The translations under genes were made by a program, and so were the position numbers. A stretch of 64,000 nucleotides of DNA from the NCBI RefSeq assembly GCF_017498565.1, contig NZ_CP071794.1:1550001-1614000 (forward strand), read 5' to 3'. The notes under the pieces are model-generated. The model saw only the letters and a program-made list of their open reading frames with translations. It ran no database searches and was not told the DNA's origin. This DNA is from Parasphingorhabdus cellanae. GTDB lineage: Bacteria; Pseudomonadota; Alphaproteobacteria; Sphingomonadales; Sphingomonadaceae. Shown piece after piece: positions 50,596 to 59,192 of this stretch (its first letter is position 1; each line of letters begins with the position of its first letter).

Positions 50596-51442
50596 GTCGT
50601 TTCTGCAGCGCGACGACATCATCAATGCCTAGCAAACGTGACATCTCGCCGAAGTCAAAATTTCCCGCACCTTCTCCATTGGCATCGCCCGCCTTCAAAC
50701 CCGCGTAGAAATTTCGCGCAGCCTGCGCCGCCGCCAGTGGTGCTCCGGCCGGATAGATGACAAATTTCACACCAAGCTTTTGATAATCCGTCGGAGGCAG
50801 AACAGGCGTAAAGCCGCCATGAGCCGCGTTGACCAGAACAGGTTTATTCAATCGACTGGCCGCTTGTTCGATTTCTTCCAGGCTTTGCGGGGCCTCCAGA
50901 AACAATATGTCTGCTCCGTTTTCTGCATATTTATCAAGCCGGTCAATGGTAGCGTCCAGACCTTCTGTCCGCCTGGCATCGCTGCGCGCAATAATCAGTA
51001 TATCCCCCTCACCACGAGCTTCGACAGCGACTTTCATGCGCGCGATCATCTCCTCGGCGTCGACTGAAACCGCCTGCCCTACATGCCCGCATATTTTGGG
51101 AAAGCCCTGATCCTCAATCTGGATCGCCGCGATACCGGCCTTTTGATACCCTTTTACGGCATGGGCCAAATTGGCAATGCCGCCGAAACCGGTGTCCGCA
51201 TCCGCAATGACTGGCGCTTTGCTTTTGGCCGCAAAAGCCCCAAAAATCCGAATGAAATCGCTATAGCCAGCAATGCCAACATCGGGTTCACCCATGGCAG
51301 AGGCCGTCCCCCAATAGCCAGAGGCATAATGCGCGTCAAAACCGACTTCGTTAGCCATTAAAAGGCTCATATGATCATAGATTCCCGGCGCTGCGATTAT
51401 CTGATCACCAGCCATTTTCGCGCGAAGCTCGGTACCGCTCAT
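50582..51442 (-). CDS. PEP-mutase/isocitrate-lyase superfamily C-C lyase
   Basis: A 286-aa TIM-barrel lyase. The substrate loop KICGH resembles KKCGH/KRCGH of isocitrate and methylisocitrate lyases, with DADTGFGG (Mg site), IQIEDQ and ARSDAR as further signatures. Family members cleave 2-hydroxy di- or tricarboxylates next to a methyl or carboxyl branch, including 2-methylisocitrate and 2,3-dimethylmalate. The gene overlaps propionyl-CoA synthetase by four bases, which suggests that it releases propionate or a short acid that is then activated. No methylcitrate synthase or dehydratase is nearby, so a standard methylcitrate cycle is not encoded here. Confidence 0.86.
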   Translation of the reverse strand: MSGTELRAKMAGDQIIAAPGIYDHMSLLMANEVGFDAHYASGYWGTASAMGEPDVGIAGYSDFIRIFGAFAAKSKAPVIADADTGFGGIANLAHAVKGYQKAGIAAIQIEDQGFPKICGHVGQAVSVDAEEMIARMKVAVEARGEGDILIIARSDARRTEGLDATIDRLDKYAENGADILFLEAPQSLEEIEQAASRLNKPVLVNAAHGGFTPVLPPTDYQKLGVKFVIYPAGAPLAAAQAARNFYAGLKAGDANGEGAGNFDFGEMSRLLGIDDVVALQKRHDRA

Positions 51443-53343
51443 ACCGCGCCCGATTCATACTCAAACAGTTTATAATATTCCTCCAGCACGGCTCTATCCT
51501 CTATAGTTGCGGGAATTGTAGCCTCTTCCCTGTCGGCAATCTGCCTGATATTGCGGCGCAAGATTTTACCGGAGCGCGTCTTCGGCAACTTGCTGACGAT
51601 ATGGACCTGTTTAAAGGCTGCAACCGGTCCAATTGCCGTGCGCACGTCCAGAACCAGCTGTTGCTGCAATAACCCGGAATCGCTCTGCTCCCCGGCCTTC
51701 AAGACTACGAAACCAGCTGGTATCTGGCCCTTCAAGTCATCATGGATTCCGACTACAGCACATTCTGCAACCGATGGATTGGCTGCCAGAACCTCTTCAA
51801 TCGCAGAGGAGGATAGCCGGTGCCCCGCGACATTGATCACATCATCCGTGCGTGTCATCACATAGACGAAACCGTCTTCATCAATATAACCGGCATCGCC
51901 GGACAGATAATAGCCTACATAGCGTTCAAGATAGGCTTCGACATAGCGTTCTTCCGCCTTCCAGAGCGTCGGTGCAGCGCCAGGGGGAAGCGGTAGCCTA
52001 GCAACAATGGCACCGGTTTCATTGGCAGCAACCGGTACACCGTCTTCATCCAGACATGCGATATCCCACCCCGGCATCGGAACGCTTGTCGAACCGGCTT
52101 TGGTTGGTAACTCTTCGACCCCCAAGGGATTGGCGCAAATCGCCCAACCCGTCTCGGTCTGCCACCAATGGTCGACCACTGGCTTGCTCAATAGCTTCTC
52201 GGTCCATTCCAATGTGCTAGGATCAGTCCGCTCACCCGCCAGATAGACGGCTTTCAGGCTCGAAAGATCGTGCCCCGCTGCTAGTGCACCTTCAGGATCC
52301 ACTTGCTTGATCGCCCGGATGGCTGTCGGTGCGGTAAAGAAACTGCGCACCTTGTGCTTCGCCATGATCGACCAGAATATGCCAGCATCCGGGGTGCCGA
52401 CAGGTTTGCCTTCAAAGACCACAGTCGTGTTGCGGTTCAAAAGCGGGCCGTACACAATATAGCTATGCCCTACGACCCAACCAACGTCGCTGGCCGCCCA
52501 ATAGGTTGAACCGGGCGGGCAATTGTAAATGCCTTCCATCGTCCAAGCGAGCGCAGCGAGATACCCGCCCGTGTCCCGAACAATGCCCTTGGGCTGCCCG
52601 GTCGTGCCGGATGTGTATAATATGTAAAGCGGGTCAGTCGCTTTGACCGGCTCGCATGGGGCGGGTTCAGCATTCGCGATTTCATCGGCCCAGTCCACAG
52701 CATCCGTCTTACCTATATCTGCTGGCGCTTGCTCCCGCTGCCAATATATAGTCGCTTCGATCCTGTGATCGGCAATCGCATAGGCCTCTTCCAGCATCGG
52801 TTGATAAGGCAGCACCTTTGCCCCCTCAATCCCGCAACTGGCAGCAATAACCAGTTTTGGCGTTGCATCATCGATCCGCGCCGCCAGTTCCTTGGCCGCA
52901 AATCCTCCAAAAACAACAGAATGGATCGCGCCGATGCGCGCGCAGGCGAGCATGGCGATTACCGCCTCCGGGGAGTTGGGCATGTAGATGATGATACGAT
53001 CGCCTTTCGCAACACCGCGGGCTCGCATGGCGCCGCCCAGCCGGGCCGTCGCATCTTTCAATTCGGCAAAGGTGAGGCTGCGAGATATCTGCGTTACAGC
53101 ACTTTCATATTGGATAGCGACCTGATCGCCAAAGCCATCGTCAACATGCCGGTCGACGCAATTATGGCAGGCGTTGAGTTCGCCGCCAATGAACCAGCGC
53201 GGGATAGGTCCCTGGCCATCGCCCAGCACCTTGTCCCAGCGCTTGGTCCATGCCAATTTGTCCGCTACTTCTACCCAGAATCTGTCCGGCTCATCAGCGG
53301 CGAAGGCGCTTAACTGCGCGTATCTCATCCGGTTTTGGTTCAT
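51439..53343 (-). CDS. prpE: Propionyl-CoA synthetase-like acyl-CoA ligase
   Basis: A 634-aa ACS-type AMP-forming ligase. An opening WFIGGELNACHNCVDRHVDDG and LYILYTSGTTGQPKGIVRDTGG (ATP/phosphate loop) are diagnostic of the PrpE/AcsA group. WWQTETGW, YYLSGDAGYIDEDGFVYVM and the C-terminal KTRSGKILRR with the acetylatable lysine follow. The PrpE-like wording of the N-terminal region points to propionate or another short acyl chain and not strictly acetate. It is the first gene of a minus-strand operon (lyase, alcohol dehydrogenase, flavoprotein), all overlapping. Confidence 0.9.
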   Translation of the reverse strand: MNQNRMRYAQLSAFAADEPDRFWVEVADKLAWTKRWDKVLGDGQGPIPRWFIGGELNACHNCVDRHVDDGFGDQVAIQYESAVTQISRSLTFAELKDATARLGGAMRARGVAKGDRIIIYMPNSPEAVIAMLACARIGAIHSVVFGGFAAKELAARIDDATPKLVIAASCGIEGAKVLPYQPMLEEAYAIADHRIEATIYWQREQAPADIGKTDAVDWADEIANAEPAPCEPVKATDPLYILYTSGTTGQPKGIVRDTGGYLAALAWTMEGIYNCPPGSTYWAASDVGWVVGHSYIVYGPLLNRNTTVVFEGKPVGTPDAGIFWSIMAKHKVRSFFTAPTAIRAIKQVDPEGALAAGHDLSSLKAVYLAGERTDPSTLEWTEKLLSKPVVDHWWQTETGWAICANPLGVEELPTKAGSTSVPMPGWDIACLDEDGVPVAANETGAIVARLPLPPGAAPTLWKAEERYVEAYLERYVGYYLSGDAGYIDEDGFVYVMTRTDDVINVAGHRLSSSAIEEVLAANPSVAECAVVGIHDDLKGQIPAGFVVLKAGEQSDSGLLQQQLVLDVRTAIGPVAAFKQVHIVSKLPKTRSGKILRRNIRQIADREEATIPATIEDRAVLEEYYKLFEYESGAV

Positions 53344-53482
53344 TGTCTCTCCTTCGCCGATTTTATCTGTCAGGGGCGCATATCCCTAACGCCTATCCAT
53401 TACGCGGATATTATGCGAGACTTGCTTCGATTATCTGCACATTTGCTACATATTGGAAACGTAAAGAATCAGGATATGAAAC

Positions 53483-53821
53483 ATGAATGATGAGTCCCGG
53501 AAAATGGAGGTTCCGAAAGAACTTGGTGATGAAATTGGCGGCAATGGACGGGTCTATTTTGATAATGTCGTCATCGACAATATGCTGGACGCCTTGCTGG
53601 AACTCTCGGCGACCGTCTGGACCCATCATGACCGGGTGATTGTGCTGGAAAAAATCCTCGCTGCCAAAGGCATTGACGTGAGCGAGGAAATTGAGGCCCA
53701 TTTACCTGACGAGGCGGAGATTGCCGCCCGAACGGCGGAGCGGGATGCTTTTGTAGAACGCATTTTCGGTGCGTTTCTGCGCCGTCCGACCAGCGATTTG
53801 GCTGATAAAGTGAAGATTTGA
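53483..53821 (+). CDS. Uncharacterised 112-aa protein upstream of a methyltransferase
   Basis: A 112-aa soluble, mostly helical protein: VYFDNVVIDNMLDALLELSAT, WTHHDRVIVLEKILAAKGID and an acidic helix to the C-terminus. It is 13 bases before the methyltransferase gene on the same strand and probably co-transcribed. I do not recognise the family. The length and helix-rich pattern would suit an accessory or small-subunit-like partner (inference). Divergent from the propionyl-CoA-synthetase operon. Confidence 0.72.
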   Translation: MNDESRKMEVPKELGDEIGGNGRVYFDNVVIDNMLDALLELSATVWTHHDRVIVLEKILAAKGIDVSEEIEAHLPDEAEIAARTAERDAFVERIFGAFLRRPTSDLADKVKI

Positions 53822-53834
53822 CAGGAGCTTGAAT

Positions 53835-54926
53835 ATGGACCGCGGAAATATTGGTGTACTGCCCCGCCCGACGAAACTGGCAGATGAAAGCTATCTTGAA
53901 TTTGTAACCAGCTTTCGCAAATTCGCTATTCAAAAAGGCTTTCCTGTCATGTCGGCGAACGGCGAAGCAGCCTTGGAAAAAGCCTTCGAAACTGGTGAAG
54001 TGGAAAAGCCCGACGATGGTTCGGAACTCCCTCTTGACGAGATAAAGAAGGTTTTTGCCAAAGTCCCGTTCACGCCAACCTGGCAACGTTTTGTCCGCTC
54101 GCAGCAGGAGATGATGTGGCGCGGCACAAGGGCCAGTTTTTTTCGCAATGCAGACAAGATCATGGCCGACATGGACGCGGCAGAAAAATCGCATCCGGAC
54201 AATATCCACTATAATCCATCGTTCGAACCACCTGCTTATACCCGTTGCGAAATTCATTGTCAGCCGGGCGGCTACACCGATGATCCATTGGGCGGCGCTG
54301 TTTTTCATTACGGCACCAAAATTTTCTACGAAGGTTTTAATGACCAGGACGAGATGCATACCGAGCATGCCGAGAAAACGACCAAGCCTGCCGACGAAAA
54401 AATCGAGCGCATTCTGGATGTAGGCTGCAGCATCGGACAGTCCACAACGGTCTTGAAAGATCTTTATCCGGACGCAGAAGTCTGGGGTCTTGACGTGGGC
54501 CTGCCACTTATCCGCTATGCCCACATGCGCGCTGTTCAACGTGGCAAGGATGTTCATTTCAAGCAGGCGCTCGCGGAAGATAGCGGCTATCCCGATGACC
54601 ATTTCGATATGGTGCTGGCCTATATCCTGTTCCATGAAGTGCCGGTCAAAAAGATGAAAGAAATTATCTCCGAGCTATTCCGGATCATACGACCCGGCGG
54701 TGTGTTTTCGATCTTTGAATTTCCCAATAACGACAAAGGCCAGGTGCCCGCCGGCTATCGCTTCATGATCGACAATGACAGCCGTGATAATTGCGAACCT
54801 TATTCACCCGCTTTTGTGGCAAGCGATTTCAAGGGGATATTGGAAGCAGCCGGTTTCGAAGTGAAACCGGGACCTGCAGTTTCCAATGATTTCCTGCAAT
54901 CCCTGATCGCAACCAAACCGGCCTGA
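53835..54926 (+). CDS. Class I SAM-dependent methyltransferase with N-terminal extension
   Basis: A 363-aa protein. The methyltransferase domain (about 190-340) has motif I ILDVGCSIGQST, acidic motif II WGLDVG, DMVLAYILFHEVP and IIRPGGVFSIFEF. About 190 N-terminal residues with no recognised domain precede it. They may form a substrate-binding lid. ATG 53835 is chosen with aggagc upstream, over a TTG two codons earlier. A shortened relative lacking motif I is at 44851. Substrate unknown; linkage to the 112-aa protein and the flavoenzymes suggests methylation of a pathway intermediate. Confidence 0.88.
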   Translation: MDRGNIGVLPRPTKLADESYLEFVTSFRKFAIQKGFPVMSANGEAALEKAFETGEVEKPDDGSELPLDEIKKVFAKVPFTPTWQRFVRSQQEMMWRGTRASFFRNADKIMADMDAAEKSHPDNIHYNPSFEPPAYTRCEIHCQPGGYTDDPLGGAVFHYGTKIFYEGFNDQDEMHTEHAEKTTKPADEKIERILDVGCSIGQSTTVLKDLYPDAEVWGLDVGLPLIRYAHMRAVQRGKDVHFKQALAEDSGYPDDHFDMVLAYILFHEVPVKKMKEIISELFRIIRPGGVFSIFEFPNNDKGQVPAGYRFMIDNDSRDNCEPYSPAFVASDFKGILEAAGFEVKPGPAVSNDFLQSLIATKPA

Positions 54927-54928
54927 CG

Positions 54929-56098
54929 CTATTTGACCAAAGGTACGGTGGCGGGATCATAGGCGAAAATACCCAATGCGTCCTCATTCTTGATCGGGGT
55001 ATTCCGAAAGGCGTAGGGATCAATAGTTTGCAACCGCTCGCCACCCAGATTGGATTCGGATTGCAAGAGGGAAGCGCGTTCTATCCGGCTATCGGCATAG
55101 ATTTTGAGCGCTTCATCCACTGTTTTCGCAGCGGCAAAAGCACGCCCAAGAATGACCCCGTCTTCAATCGCGCAGGATGCACCCTGCCCCATATAAGGCA
55201 GCATCGGATGAGCAGCGTCGCCCAACAAAGCGGTGCGCCCGCTCACCCAGTTCTCAAGCGGTTTGCGAATGAACAGACCCCAGCGATATAATTCATCACC
55301 GGGTATCGCCTCCAACAGCTCCATCACATAATCTGCCCAGCCTTCGTAATGCGCCGCCAGCTCGCTCTTCTCCGCCTTTGCGTTCCAGCTTTCTTCAGCC
55401 CAGGCTTCAGCCTTGGTCAGCGCGACAATATTGACGAGCTCGCTCCCGCGCACCGGATAGCTGACAATATTCCGCCCCGTGCCCAAATGATTGATATTCA
55501 GTCGATCAACGGATTTTGGCCCCAGCTTCTCTGCTGGCACCAGCGCGCGCCATGCCACATGCCCGCTAAATTCCGGTGGGTCGGAGTCGAACAAGCTGTC
55601 CCGGATGATCGACCGCAACCCATCGGCGGCGATCACAACATCGGCTTCGGCGATGCTGCCATCCTCAAAAGTCAGCGTAACGCCATCTGCACGACTGTCG
55701 ATTGCGGCAAGCGCATGATTCATTGCGCAATTGCTTCGGCCAAAAGCATCTATCAGCATATTGAGCAGGTCAGCTCGGTGTAGCTGACAATAGGCCGCTT
55801 TATATGTCTCTCGGCAATCGCGGCGATCAAAAGTCTTGAGCAATTCTCCGGTCTCGCCATGATATAGTCGCTGTTCCAGGGGCTCATTGGCATTGGCGTT
55901 CAAATAATCAGTGAAGCCGAGAGATTCCAAACCGAGCGTCGCATTGGGTGAGATGGAAATACCTGCCCCCACTTCGCCAAATTCCGGCGCACGTTCATAT
56001 ATGACTGGATTAAATCCAGCTTTCTGAAGCGCGATACCGGCCACCAATCCCCCAATACCGCCGCCAACAATCGCAATTTTGGTGTTTGCATCAATCAT
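54929..56098 (-). CDS. FAD-dependent aromatic-ring monooxygenase (salicylate-hydroxylase type)
   Basis: A 389-aa class A flavoprotein monooxygenase. The three fingerprints are all present: KIAIVGGGIGGLVAGIALQ (FAD), VVIAADGLRSIIRDSLF (DG motif) and LLGDAAHPMLPYMGQGASCA (GD motif). The type resembles salicylate or 3-hydroxybenzoate 6-hydroxylases, which hydroxylate a phenolic acid using NAD(P)H and O2. ATG 56098 is preferred; an in-frame GTG lies five codons upstream at 56113. It follows the FAD-oxidase gene by about 20 bases and shares its strand. Confidence 0.9.
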   Translation of the reverse strand: MIDANTKIAIVGGGIGGLVAGIALQKAGFNPVIYERAPEFGEVGAGISISPNATLGLESLGFTDYLNANANEPLEQRLYHGETGELLKTFDRRDCRETYKAAYCQLHRADLLNMLIDAFGRSNCAMNHALAAIDSRADGVTLTFEDGSIAEADVVIAADGLRSIIRDSLFDSDPPEFSGHVAWRALVPAEKLGPKSVDRLNINHLGTGRNIVSYPVRGSELVNIVALTKAEAWAEESWNAKAEKSELAAHYEGWADYVMELLEAIPGDELYRWGLFIRKPLENWVSGRTALLGDAAHPMLPYMGQGASCAIEDGVILGRAFAAAKTVDEALKIYADSRIERASLLQSESNLGGERLQTIDPYAFRNTPIKNEDALGIFAYDPATVPLVK

Positions 56099-56117
56099 GC
56101 GTCTTTGGTTCACAAGC

Positions 56118-57695
56118 CTAAAGCCCCGGGTTTATGGTATTATCTGGATCCAGCGCCGTTTTGAGATCGCGAAGCAATGTGGCTGCCCCACATTCCCGGT
56201 TTTCTGCATAGGGATAGAGCCGCCCGATCTGGAAATGCGTTCCGCCATGCTGATGCACCAACGCATTGAAAGCCGACACGAACTCCTCGACCAATTCCCG
56301 TGCCGTCAGATTTTCGGAAAACTCCGGCATTTTTCCTTCAAGGTAATCAGGCGTAAGGCGGTTATGATAGTCGTACAGGCTGTCCGGCCAGTAAAACACA
56401 GGCTCATAAAGCAAGCCAATGCCCGCAATCCCGGCAAAAAATTCTGCAACGGTGACGTTCGTTTCATTCATCTTTTCTGCAAAACTGGCTTTGAGGGATA
56501 GATAATCCTGATGAAAAGCGTGTAATGCTGATTGAGGAAACACCCCATGAATCGGTAACATCCGGCGGCCGTCGGGATGCGTTACGGGAAGGACCGGAAA
56601 CGGATCTGCCCGTGTCATCAGCGGCACGGTATTGACAATCTCTGTCCCCGATTTGGCAAATCCGCGAATGGCATTTATCCGGCTTTTAAGATCAGCCTGG
56701 TCCCGGCCTTCTATGACAAAATGCGCGGTATATTTTGCTTTATCGAGAAATCGTCGTCCGCCCATAGCAATGCGAAACATTCGTCCAATTGCTGAGAGTG
56801 GATTGCCTGCCGCTTTGCCAATGCGCCACATCGCTTTCATGTCTTCCATCAAATTGGGCGTGCCAGAATTCTGCCGCGCGACATCGCCATCCATTGCAAT
56901 CATCTCCGATGACAGACGGCGTATGGACAGATCCGAAAACAGCTTCGCCATTGCATCGAAATCATCATAAGCAAAGGATAGTCCGCTAACCTGCGCCGGG
57001 CGTGGCTCAATCTCAAGAGTCACCGCCGTCTTAATTCCCAACGCGCCCGCGTCATTGGCAAATATACCCGTCAAATCCGGTCCGAAGTTGCGGTTGAATG
57101 GCCGTGTTCCAGCCGTACCATCGGAGCCGGTGTTTAGTATTTCGCCGGTACCGGTCACGACCTCAAAGCTTTTCACCGCGTTGGCCGAAGCGCCATTTGT
57201 GCCAGAACCGAATGTCACCGTACCTTGGCTCATGGAACCGCCAATTGTGGCCGATCGCCCCGACATGGGTCCCCAAAATCGTGCACGCCGGTCATGCTTG
57301 GCAAGAGCTTCGTCCAGTGCCAACCATGTGCAGCCCGCTTCCACCGTGACGTGGCCGTCTTCAACCGATATCTCCCGGATTGCTGACAATCTGGAAAAAT
57401 CAAGCATGATTGCATTGGCAGATGTGGGCTGAAATGCCTTTGTGTAAGACATTCCTCCACCGCGCAGGAAGATTGCGAGACCTTGCGCTCGGCAAAATTC
57501 AACTATCTTGACGACTATATCGGTCGTTGCCGGGCTCACAATTGCAAGCGGCAGAATTCCTTCAAAAAACAAGTCCTGCGAAAAATAGCGCAAGTCAGCT
57601 TCGTCAGTATTTACAGCATCCGTGCCACAAATGGTAACCAGCCCATCGATGCCTCCGGCTTCCTGTCCTTTTGCTATCCCTGCATCCATATTCAT
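56118..57695 (-). CDS. FAD-binding (VAO/GlcD-type) oxidoreductase
   Basis: A 525-aa flavoprotein of the vanillyl-alcohol-oxidase/D-lactate-dehydrogenase fold. The N-terminal FAD-binding_4 domain has LAIFLRGGGMSYTKAFQPTS, GPMSGRSATIGGSMSQG and GIFANDAGALGIKTAVTLEI. The C-terminal FAD-oxidase domain (about 260-515) has EFFAGIAGIGLLYEP, YPYAE and a PDNTINPGL ending. Substrates of the fold include 4-alkylphenols, 2-hydroxy acids and related alcohols. It is the first gene of a two-gene unit with the salicylate-hydroxylase-like monooxygenase, which fits stepwise oxidation of a phenolic compound (inference). Confidence 0.88.
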   Translation of the reverse strand: MNMDAGIAKGQEAGGIDGLVTICGTDAVNTDEADLRYFSQDLFFEGILPLAIVSPATTDIVVKIVEFCRAQGLAIFLRGGGMSYTKAFQPTSANAIMLDFSRLSAIREISVEDGHVTVEAGCTWLALDEALAKHDRRARFWGPMSGRSATIGGSMSQGTVTFGSGTNGASANAVKSFEVVTGTGEILNTGSDGTAGTRPFNRNFGPDLTGIFANDAGALGIKTAVTLEIEPRPAQVSGLSFAYDDFDAMAKLFSDLSIRRLSSEMIAMDGDVARQNSGTPNLMEDMKAMWRIGKAAGNPLSAIGRMFRIAMGGRRFLDKAKYTAHFVIEGRDQADLKSRINAIRGFAKSGTEIVNTVPLMTRADPFPVLPVTHPDGRRMLPIHGVFPQSALHAFHQDYLSLKASFAEKMNETNVTVAEFFAGIAGIGLLYEPVFYWPDSLYDYHNRLTPDYLEGKMPEFSENLTARELVEEFVSAFNALVHQHGGTHFQIGRLYPYAENRECGAATLLRDLKTALDPDNTINPGL

Positions 57696-57815
57696 TTCCC
57701 CTTAGTGCGATAGCATGGCGATAATGACGAGGGCAGCAAAACTTCTTATCCGGCTGACGGTTAAACGCGCTTCTCATGATGCGCTTTTACCAACAGTATC
57801 ATAATATTTGAAACG

Positions 57816-59192
57816 ATGACTTCAGTTTCACCCGCAATCGATTTGGAAACGACCGGCCCGTCGATATCGCCAGACGATACCGCCTATTCCCCATTGCGTT
57901 CTTGGCTGGTTGTGGCAGCACTCTCTTTTGCCGCAATCGTGAGTTATATCGACCGGCAAATTATCAATCTGCTGGTGGATCCGATAAAGATCGATCTTGG
58001 TCTTAGCGATGTCCAGATTAGCTTGTTACAGGGCTTTTCCTTCGCCTTGCTATACGCAGTCATGGCTATTCCACTGGCGTGGATCGCCGACCGTTATAAC
58101 CGAAAATGGGTAATATTGGGCGGCTTGATCTGCTGGTCTGCAGCAACATTTGGCAGCGGCCTCGCCATGGGCTTTGTCTTTCTCTTTTTCGCAAGAATGT
58201 TCGTAGGGATCGGCGAGGCAACCCTGTCACCCGCTGGATTTTCAATGATAAGTGACTATTTTCCCAAAGAAAAACTGCCTGCCGCCATCGGTGTTTTTAC
58301 CGGTACCGGCTTTATCGGATCTGGTCTGGCTCTTGTAATCGGCGGCTATCTCTACGCACAATTGGAAGCGATAGGATCGATTACGCTGCCTTTCGGGACG
58401 TTCAAGCCGTGGCAAATGACATTCTTTGCCGTATCCCTGCTCAGTGTTCCGGTTTTCTTTTGCCTGTTGTTGATCCGCGAACCCGCCCGCAAAGATGGCA
58501 ATGTCGTTCTTGCCGATGATGACGCCCCGCCAGCTTTGGAAATATTGAGCTTTATCCGCAACAATGCCCTTGTTTTCTTTCCGCTGTTCTTCGGCTTCTC
58601 CTGTTTTGCAGCAGCCCAGTTTGGTATCGGCGCATGGGCACCAAGCTATTTCATTCGGGTTCATGAATGGACTCAACTGGAAGTCGGTCAATTTTTTGGG
58701 CCAGTAGTGATGTTTGGCGGCGTAACCGGCGTTGTCGCAGGCGGTTTTGCTGCAGAGAAGATGCTGGCTGCGGGGATAAAGGACGCAACGTTGCGGTTGC
58801 CGATAATCGCGATATTGTGCGCGTTGCCCTTCGCAATCGCTTTCCCGTTGGTGTCATCGCCATGGGTTGCACTGGCCCTGCTGGCCCTAGTGCTGTTTTT
58901 TGGAACTGTTCCTTTTGGCGCCGGTGTTGCAACATTCCCGTTGATCACCCCTAATCGCATGCGGGCGCAGGTTATTGCCGTCTATCTGCTAATCGCCAAT
59001 TTACTTGGCTATTCTGCTGGACCGCTGTTGGTGGCGTGGCTGACAGATTATGTTTTCGGATCGCCTACTGCCATTGACCAGTCGCTTGCACTAGCGCCGC
59101 CCGCTACGATGATCATTGGCTTGGTTTTGGTATGGTGCGCATTCAAACCGTATCGCAATATGGTAGAAAAAACCGCAATGGAGTCTAATTGA
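57816..59192 (+). CDS. MFS transporter (spinster-like)
   Basis: A 458-aa transporter with twelve hydrophobic segments. Motif A is AIPLAWIADRYNRKWV, and IVSYIDRQIINLLVDPI opens the first transmembrane region in the manner of spinster-like and anion:cation symporter-type MFS proteins common in sphingomonad catabolic clusters. It probably imports the substrate of the following genes. Its TGA stop overlaps the ATG of the aldehyde dehydrogenase by one base (TGATG). Substrate not readable. Confidence 0.9.
   Translation: MTSVSPAIDLETTGPSISPDDTAYSPLRSWLVVAALSFAAIVSYIDRQIINLLVDPIKIDLGLSDVQISLLQGFSFALLYAVMAIPLAWIADRYNRKWVILGGLICWSAATFGSGLAMGFVFLFFARMFVGIGEATLSPAGFSMISDYFPKEKLPAAIGVFTGTGFIGSGLALVIGGYLYAQLEAIGSITLPFGTFKPWQMTFFAVSLLSVPVFFCLLLIREPARKDGNVVLADDDAPPALEILSFIRNNALVFFPLFFGFSCFAAAQFGIGAWAPSYFIRVHEWTQLEVGQFFGPVVMFGGVTGVVAGGFAAEKMLAAGIKDATLRLPIIAILCALPFAIAFPLVSSPWVALALLALVLFFGTVPFGAGVATFPLITPNRMRAQVIAVYLLIANLLGYSAGPLLVAWLTDYVFGSPTAIDQSLALAPPATMIIGLVLVWCAFKPYRNMVEKTAMESN

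Noticed and set aside
53571..54635. 354-codon open frame on the minus strand
   Set aside because: Antisense to the 112-aa protein and methyltransferase; no domain seen.
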